Assembly (NCBI GenBank): GCA_022823465.1
Contig: JAJEHX010000006.1
Span: forward strand, 1-64,000
Direction: 5' to 3'
DNA length: 64,000 nucleotides
Source of the DNA: Candidatus Latescibacterota bacterium
GTDB lineage: Bacteria; JAAXHH01
Shown: one piece after another, positions 60,703 to 64,000 of the stretch
Numbering within the stretch: the stretch's first letter is position 1
Layout of the letters: each line of letters opens with the position of its first letter
The notes under the pieces: model-generated
What the model was told of the DNA's origin: nothing
Databases searched by the model: none
What the model saw: only the letters and a program-made list of their open reading frames with translations
Program-made: the position numbers and the translations under genes

Positions 60703-61527
60703 TCAGTACACTTCGGGAATGAAGCGCTGGTCGTCAATGGGAGGACGCACGTAGCCGGAGTCGGTTACGCGGTCGGGCAGATCGATGTCTGCCGTGGAAG
60801 GATCGCGGTCGTAGGGAAATAGGCCCAGCAAATGGGTGATGCAGTTGAGCCGCGCGCGGCGCTTGCTGTCCGAAGGCACGACGTACCAGGGCGCCTGCCT
60901 GATGTCCGTGTAGTTCATCATCTCGTCCTTGGCGTGTGAATACTCATCCCACTTCACATAAGACTGCTGGTCCATATCGCTGAACTTCCAGTTCTTCAGG
61001 GGATCCTTGATCCGGCTCTTGAACCGCCGTTCCTGTTCCTTTGCGCTCACGGAGAACCAGTACTTGACCAGGTGGATGTCGGAACGCACGAGCATCCGTT
61101 CGAATTCCGGACACGAGCGCAGGAATTCACGGTATTCATCTTCGGAGCAGAATCCCATCACGTGCTCGACGCCGGCCCGGTTGTACCAGCTGCGGTCGAA
61201 GAGCACGATTTCTCCCTTCGCGGGCAGATGGGCCACGTACCGCTGAAAATACCACTGTGTCTGCTCCCGGTCCGTGGGCTTGGCCAGGGCGGCCACGCGG
61301 CAGACCCGGGGATTGAGGCGCGCCGTTATACGGGAGATGGTGCCGCCCTTGCCGGCCGCGTCCCGGCCCTCGAAGATGACGACTACCTTCTTGCCCTTCT
61401 TGACCACCCATCCCTGAAGCTTTGACAGCTCGACCTGCAACCGGGCCAGTTCCGCTTCATAGGTCTTGCGGCTCAGCTTTTTCTTCGTCTTGCCGGGAAC
61501 AACCGTCCGCTCTCCATCGCCATTCAT
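60703..61527 (-). CDS. ppk2: Polyphosphate kinase 2 (PPK2)
   Basis: 274-aa enzyme that transfers phosphate between polyphosphate and nucleoside di- or monophosphates. Walker A is E-G-R-D-A-A-G-K-G-G near residue 53. The lid and Walker B lie in F-D-R-S-W-Y-N-R-A-G-V-E and the R-R-F-K-S-R-I-K-D-P segment. It has a short basic N-terminus (K-T-K-K-K-L-S-R-K) typical of class I. GGGAGGAG eight bases before the ATG fixes the start. Convergent with the PafA gene; both bear on phosphate handling. Confidence 0.95.
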   Translation of the reverse strand: MNGDGERTVVPGKTKKKLSRKTYEAELARLQVELSKLQGWVVKKGKKVVVIFEGRDAAGKGGTISRITARLNPRVCRVAALAKPTDREQTQWYFQRYVAHLPAKGEIVLFDRSWYNRAGVEHVMGFCSEDEYREFLRSCPEFERMLVRSDIHLVKYWFSVSAKEQERRFKSRIKDPLKNWKFSDMDQQSYVKWDEYSHAKDEMMNYTDIRQAPWYVVPSDSKRRARLNCITHLLGLFPYDRDPSTADIDLPDRVTDSGYVRPPIDDQRFIPEVY

Positions 61528-61587
61528 CGTCCATGCTCCTCCCGAGCCTGAACGGATCGCTGTCCGGTCGGCGCCGTCTCACTCGAA

Positions 61588-61657
61588 TCGATCATCCTGA
61601 ACCGTTCATCCTGAATCGATCATCCTGAACCGTTCATCCTGAATCGCTTATCCTGAA
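61588..61657. repeat. 14-bp tandem array spanning the saccharopine-dehydrogenase-family stop
   Basis: Five 14-base units (from 61588) of the forms TCGATCATCCTGAA and CCGTTCATCCTGAA. Units 4-5 lie inside the end of the minus-strand gene, whose TGA is at 61634-61636; units 1-3 lie outside it. Confidence 0.9.
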
Positions 61658-62803
61658 TCGCACGCCCATCCGGTCTAGTTCGTCGATCATCGTATCGAAA
61701 CCGTCCCCGTAAATCGCCTGCTCGGGCGTGATGAAGGGTCGGCCCGGATGGGGGAGATCGCCGCGGGCCGTCATGCGCGCGGCTATGGCCGCGGTGAAGG
61801 CCGTGGTCCGGGCCATGGAGGTGAAACCCGTTGCCTCGTCGTAGCGGTCGGTCATCTCCGCCGATCTCGTAGCGGGCCGGCCGGCCTTTTCACCGATCAC
61901 CGTGACGCGGTATGCCGTGATGTCCCGGTCCTCCGGCGCCATCTTCACGCTGGGGTAGAGCACGGCGTCCACCACGTGTTTGGGTACCACGCTGACGCCG
62001 TCCACGTCCAGCGGCTCCTCGCTGAGCAGGCCCAGTTCCCGCAGCACGGTGACCTTTTCGGCGTACCCCGGCCAGCGCACGGTCTTTTGCGTCCCGCTGC
62101 GCAGGTCCTTCAAGGCGTCCAGTTCGAGGAGCCAGGGCATGAAACCCTCGTGCCAGGCCTCGCATGCCCCCACGCCTTCGAAGACAGCCGGTTCCGGATC
62201 GGAGTAGCGGGGGACGTCCACGAGGCGGCCGTCGACGACGGCCCGTGCCGAGGATTCGCGCAGGGGCAGGCGTTTGCCGCCGAAGACGATCTTGTATCCC
62301 AGGGGCGGGGCCGGCCTCTCCGGAATGCCGCCGCACAGTATATGCAATTCATCGGTCCGGTCGAGCTGTTCGGCCAGGTGGCGCGCCATGATCTCGGTCA
62401 GCCCCGGCTCCAGCCCGCAGCCCAGGATGACGAATCCGCCGGAACCGGCATAAGTCGAAGACCATTCGGCCAGGGCGTCGTCGGGCACGCGGGTAAGGTC
62501 CATGTACGGCATGCCCGCCTCGAGGGCGAGGGGCAGGGCGAGCATGCTTGCCGCACGGGGCAGGGCCGCCACGCCCGCGCCATGATCCTTCATCACGGCG
62601 ATGGACTCGGTCCGGTCGTTCATGTCCAGCCGCCGGTATTCGACCTTGTCCGCCCCCGGCATGTCCTGGAGCGTTTCGCGGCAGGCCGAGAGCTGCGCCG
62701 CGCTGAGATCGCAGACGGTCACCCCCTCCACCGCCTCGTCCACCATGGCGTTGTACGCCGCCGCCGGGCCCATCAGGCCGCTGCCGATCACGAGAATACG
62801 CAC
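61634..62803 (-). CDS. Saccharopine-dehydrogenase-family oxidoreductase
   Basis: 389-aa NAD(P)-dependent enzyme. The start is GTG at 62803 with GGAGG five bases upstream, giving R-I-L-V-I-G-S-G-L-M-G-P-A-A-A, the dinucleotide motif. Upstream ATG codons would add a stretch unlike the family. G-C-G-L-E-P-G-L-T-E is the typical central motif. Family members act on lysine, saccharopine, carboxynorspermidine or related imines; which applies here cannot be told. The last codons are made of a 14-bp repeat, so the C-terminus may have been rewritten. Confidence 0.87.
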   Translation of the reverse strand: MRILVIGSGLMGPAAAYNAMVDEAVEGVTVCDLSAAQLSACRETLQDMPGADKVEYRRLDMNDRTESIAVMKDHGAGVAALPRAASMLALPLALEAGMPYMDLTRVPDDALAEWSSTYAGSGGFVILGCGLEPGLTEIMARHLAEQLDRTDELHILCGGIPERPAPPLGYKIVFGGKRLPLRESSARAVVDGRLVDVPRYSDPEPAVFEGVGACEAWHEGFMPWLLELDALKDLRSGTQKTVRWPGYAEKVTVLRELGLLSEEPLDVDGVSVVPKHVVDAVLYPSVKMAPEDRDITAYRVTVIGEKAGRPATRSAEMTDRYDEATGFTSMARTTAFTAAIAARMTARGDLPHPGRPFITPEQAIYGDGFDTMIDELDRMGVRFRISDSG

Positions 62804-63137
62804 GGACGCCTCCGCTTGAAACGGACCTTTCGATTCGGTATGTATGATGTAGTAGTTCATCCCCAAGCCGGACTTTCAATTAGTGCCGCCGGCAGGTTCC
62901 GCGTCAAGGGCAAATTGGCAGGGAGACCGGGGAAACAGTTGGCTTGCGTCCGTACCGGAAATCGCCCCCACGAACCGGTACCGGACCGGGCCGCCATCGT
63001 CCGGGAGCGTCCCTCGGCGGCGGATCGCCCCTGGCCGGATACCCCTTGATCCGGTCCTTCCCGATCTGTATCTTGGCGCTTATATCCGCCCCCGGACACC
63101 GGCTTTATTCACGTCTGCATCCAAGTCAGGAAAGGTC
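62804..63137. other. Divergent intergenic region, saccharopine-family and carboxypeptidase genes
   Basis: 334 bases without a supportable gene. The plus-strand promoter candidate at 63046-63074 is the only feature; the rest is GC-rich with no repeat. Confidence 0.55.
63046..63074 (+). promoter_or_regulatory. Candidate promoter of the carboxypeptidase gene
   Basis: TTGATC (63046-63051), 17-base spacer, TATCTT (63069-63074), about 57 bases from predicted start point to ATG. Confidence 0.5.
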
Positions 63138-64000
63138 ATGATTCGAGTCCGCATACTGCCCTTGCTGGTTGTCGCGCTTGTCCCCGCCGCCGGCCTGATC
63201 TGCGTCCTGAGCCTATTCCCAGGCAGCGCCAGGGCGCAGGACCTCCCATTCTCCATGGACGTCCGCGTGCCCGGCGTCGCATCTTACGACCCAGCCGTCC
63301 CCCGTCCCGAGACGGTCATCGGCCACGTGGTCGGCGCGACACACACGCGCTCCCACCTGGTGGCCGCTTACTACCGCGCGGTGGCCGCCGTCTCGGACCG
63401 CGTCGTTGTGAACCGCCACGGCGCCACCTACGAGGGGCGCCATCTGTTCCACGCCGTGGTAACGTCGCCGGCCAATCATGGGCGCCTGGAGGAAATCCGG
63501 CGGGCCAACCACCGGTTGTCCGACGCGCCCGGCGAAGTCTCCGACATCATGATCGAGAACATGCCCGTCGTCGTCCACATGGGCTACGGCGTGCACGGCA
63601 ACGAGGGCAGCAGTTCCGAGGCGGCCATGCTGGTGCTCTATCACCTGGCCGCGGGCAACGGACCGGCCGTGGACGATCTGCTGGACCGCGCCGTGATCAT
63701 CCTGGATCCCAACTACAACCCGGACGGGCGGGACCGTTTCGTCAACTGGGTCAACGCCAACCGGGGCCGCGTCGCCACGCGGGACGGACAGGACCGGGAG
63801 CACGTGGAACCTTGGCCGGGCGGACGGACCAACCACTACTGGTTCGACCTCAACCGGGACTGGCTCGTGGCTCAGCACCCCGAATCGCAGGGGCGGGTGG
63901 ACCTGTTCCACCACTGGCGCGCCCAGGTGCTGACCGACTTCCACGAGATGGGGAGCAACGCCACCTATTTCTTCCAGCCCGGGATCCCGAGCCGGAACAA
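63138..64000 (+). CDS. M14-family zinc carboxypeptidase (3' truncated by window)
   Basis: Exported metallocarboxypeptidase, 287 codons visible. A signal peptide (residues 5-34) ends near A-R-A-Q-D. The zinc ligands are expected in G-V-H-G-N-E (HxxE) and in T-D-F-H-E-M-G. The family's P-N-Y-N-P-D-G-R-D-R-F and D-L-N-R-D-W motifs are present. AGGAAAGG close before the ATG fixes the start. The protein continues beyond the window end with no stop reached. Confidence 0.92.
   Translation, partial: MIRVRILPLLVVALVPAAGLICVLSLFPGSARAQDLPFSMDVRVPGVASYDPAVPRPETVIGHVVGATHTRSHLVAAYYRAVAAVSDRVVVNRHGATYEGRHLFHAVVTSPANHGRLEEIRRANHRLSDAPGEVSDIMIENMPVVVHMGYGVHGNEGSSSEAAMLVLYHLAAGNGPAVDDLLDRAVIILDPNYNPDGRDRFVNWVNANRGRVATRDGQDREHVEPWPGGRTNHYWFDLNRDWLVAQHPESQGRVDLFHHWRAQVLTDFHEMGSNATYFFQPGIPSRN

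Overview
The window is a GC-rich, gene-dense bacterial chromosome segment. It holds 56 protein genes (two cut by the window edges), one initiator tRNA and no rRNA, phage or insertion sequence. Lipoprotein and Tat signals, a porin-like outer-membrane protein, a PorD/DUF4835-like protein, many MAG-type catabolic enzymes (PhyH-like, LLM flavin enzymes, creatininase, Gfo/Idh/MocA, HpcH/HpaI) and frequent GTG/TTG starts suggest an uncultured Gram-negative lineage of the FCB group, Latescibacterota-like. That assignment is inference; no phylogenetic marker was compared.

Layout. 1-1841: two permease genes of a peptide/opine ABC importer. 1842-3561: rho with a long C-rich leader. 3590-11841: a small Cys protein, an MFS exporter, two exported cyclophilins, a radical SAM protein, a DUF4835-like protein and hypothetical exported proteins. 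11884-18001 (minus): a sugar ABC importer with two paralogous binding proteins plus a GH51 arabinofuranosidase. 18088-20018 (minus): RNase HIII and ThyX. 20253-25342: PhyH-like enzyme, a HigBA toxin-antitoxin pair with a clear operator, two SDRs and a ThDP enzyme. 25500-25662: initiator tRNA-fMet with its own promoter and terminator. 25659-29075 (minus): a Gfo/Idh/MocA dehydrogenase and an orphan FtsX/MacB-type permease.

29410-41997 (plus) is one long co-directional run: EamA exporter, PhoX-like protein, two HpcH/HpaI aldolases, Ldh-type dehydrogenase, nucleoside deoxyribosyltransferase-like protein, three consecutive LLM-class flavin oxidoreductase paralogs, creatininase-family amidohydrolase and a HAMP/PP2C phosphatase. 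It looks like a catabolic island for an unidentified heterocyclic or amide substrate. 42079-52971 (minus) is another run: Tat-exported aminotransferase, membrane alpha/beta hydrolase, an iodotyrosine-deiodinase-like nitroreductase, DapA, HisC-like and GSAM-like aminotransferases, an epimerase, a lipoprotein L-isoaspartyl methyltransferase, and an overlapping membrane-embedded spermidine-synthase-like protein. 53441-64000: porin-like protein with a TupA-like tungstate-binding protein, a second Gfo/Idh/MocA enzyme, ceramidase-like hydrolase, coiled-coil repeat protein, PafA-like phosphatase, PPK2, a saccharopine-dehydrogenase-family enzyme, and the start of an M14 carboxypeptidase.

The most unusual genome-scale signal is the abundance of short tandem duplications. 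In at least five genes the repeated unit includes or spans the stop codon, so the gene's 3' end is copied into the downstream spacer. Others sit in signal peptides or low-complexity tails. Several promoters share a TTGACA-N16/17-TANNNT architecture; those of rho and tRNA-fMet have identical hexamers and spacing.
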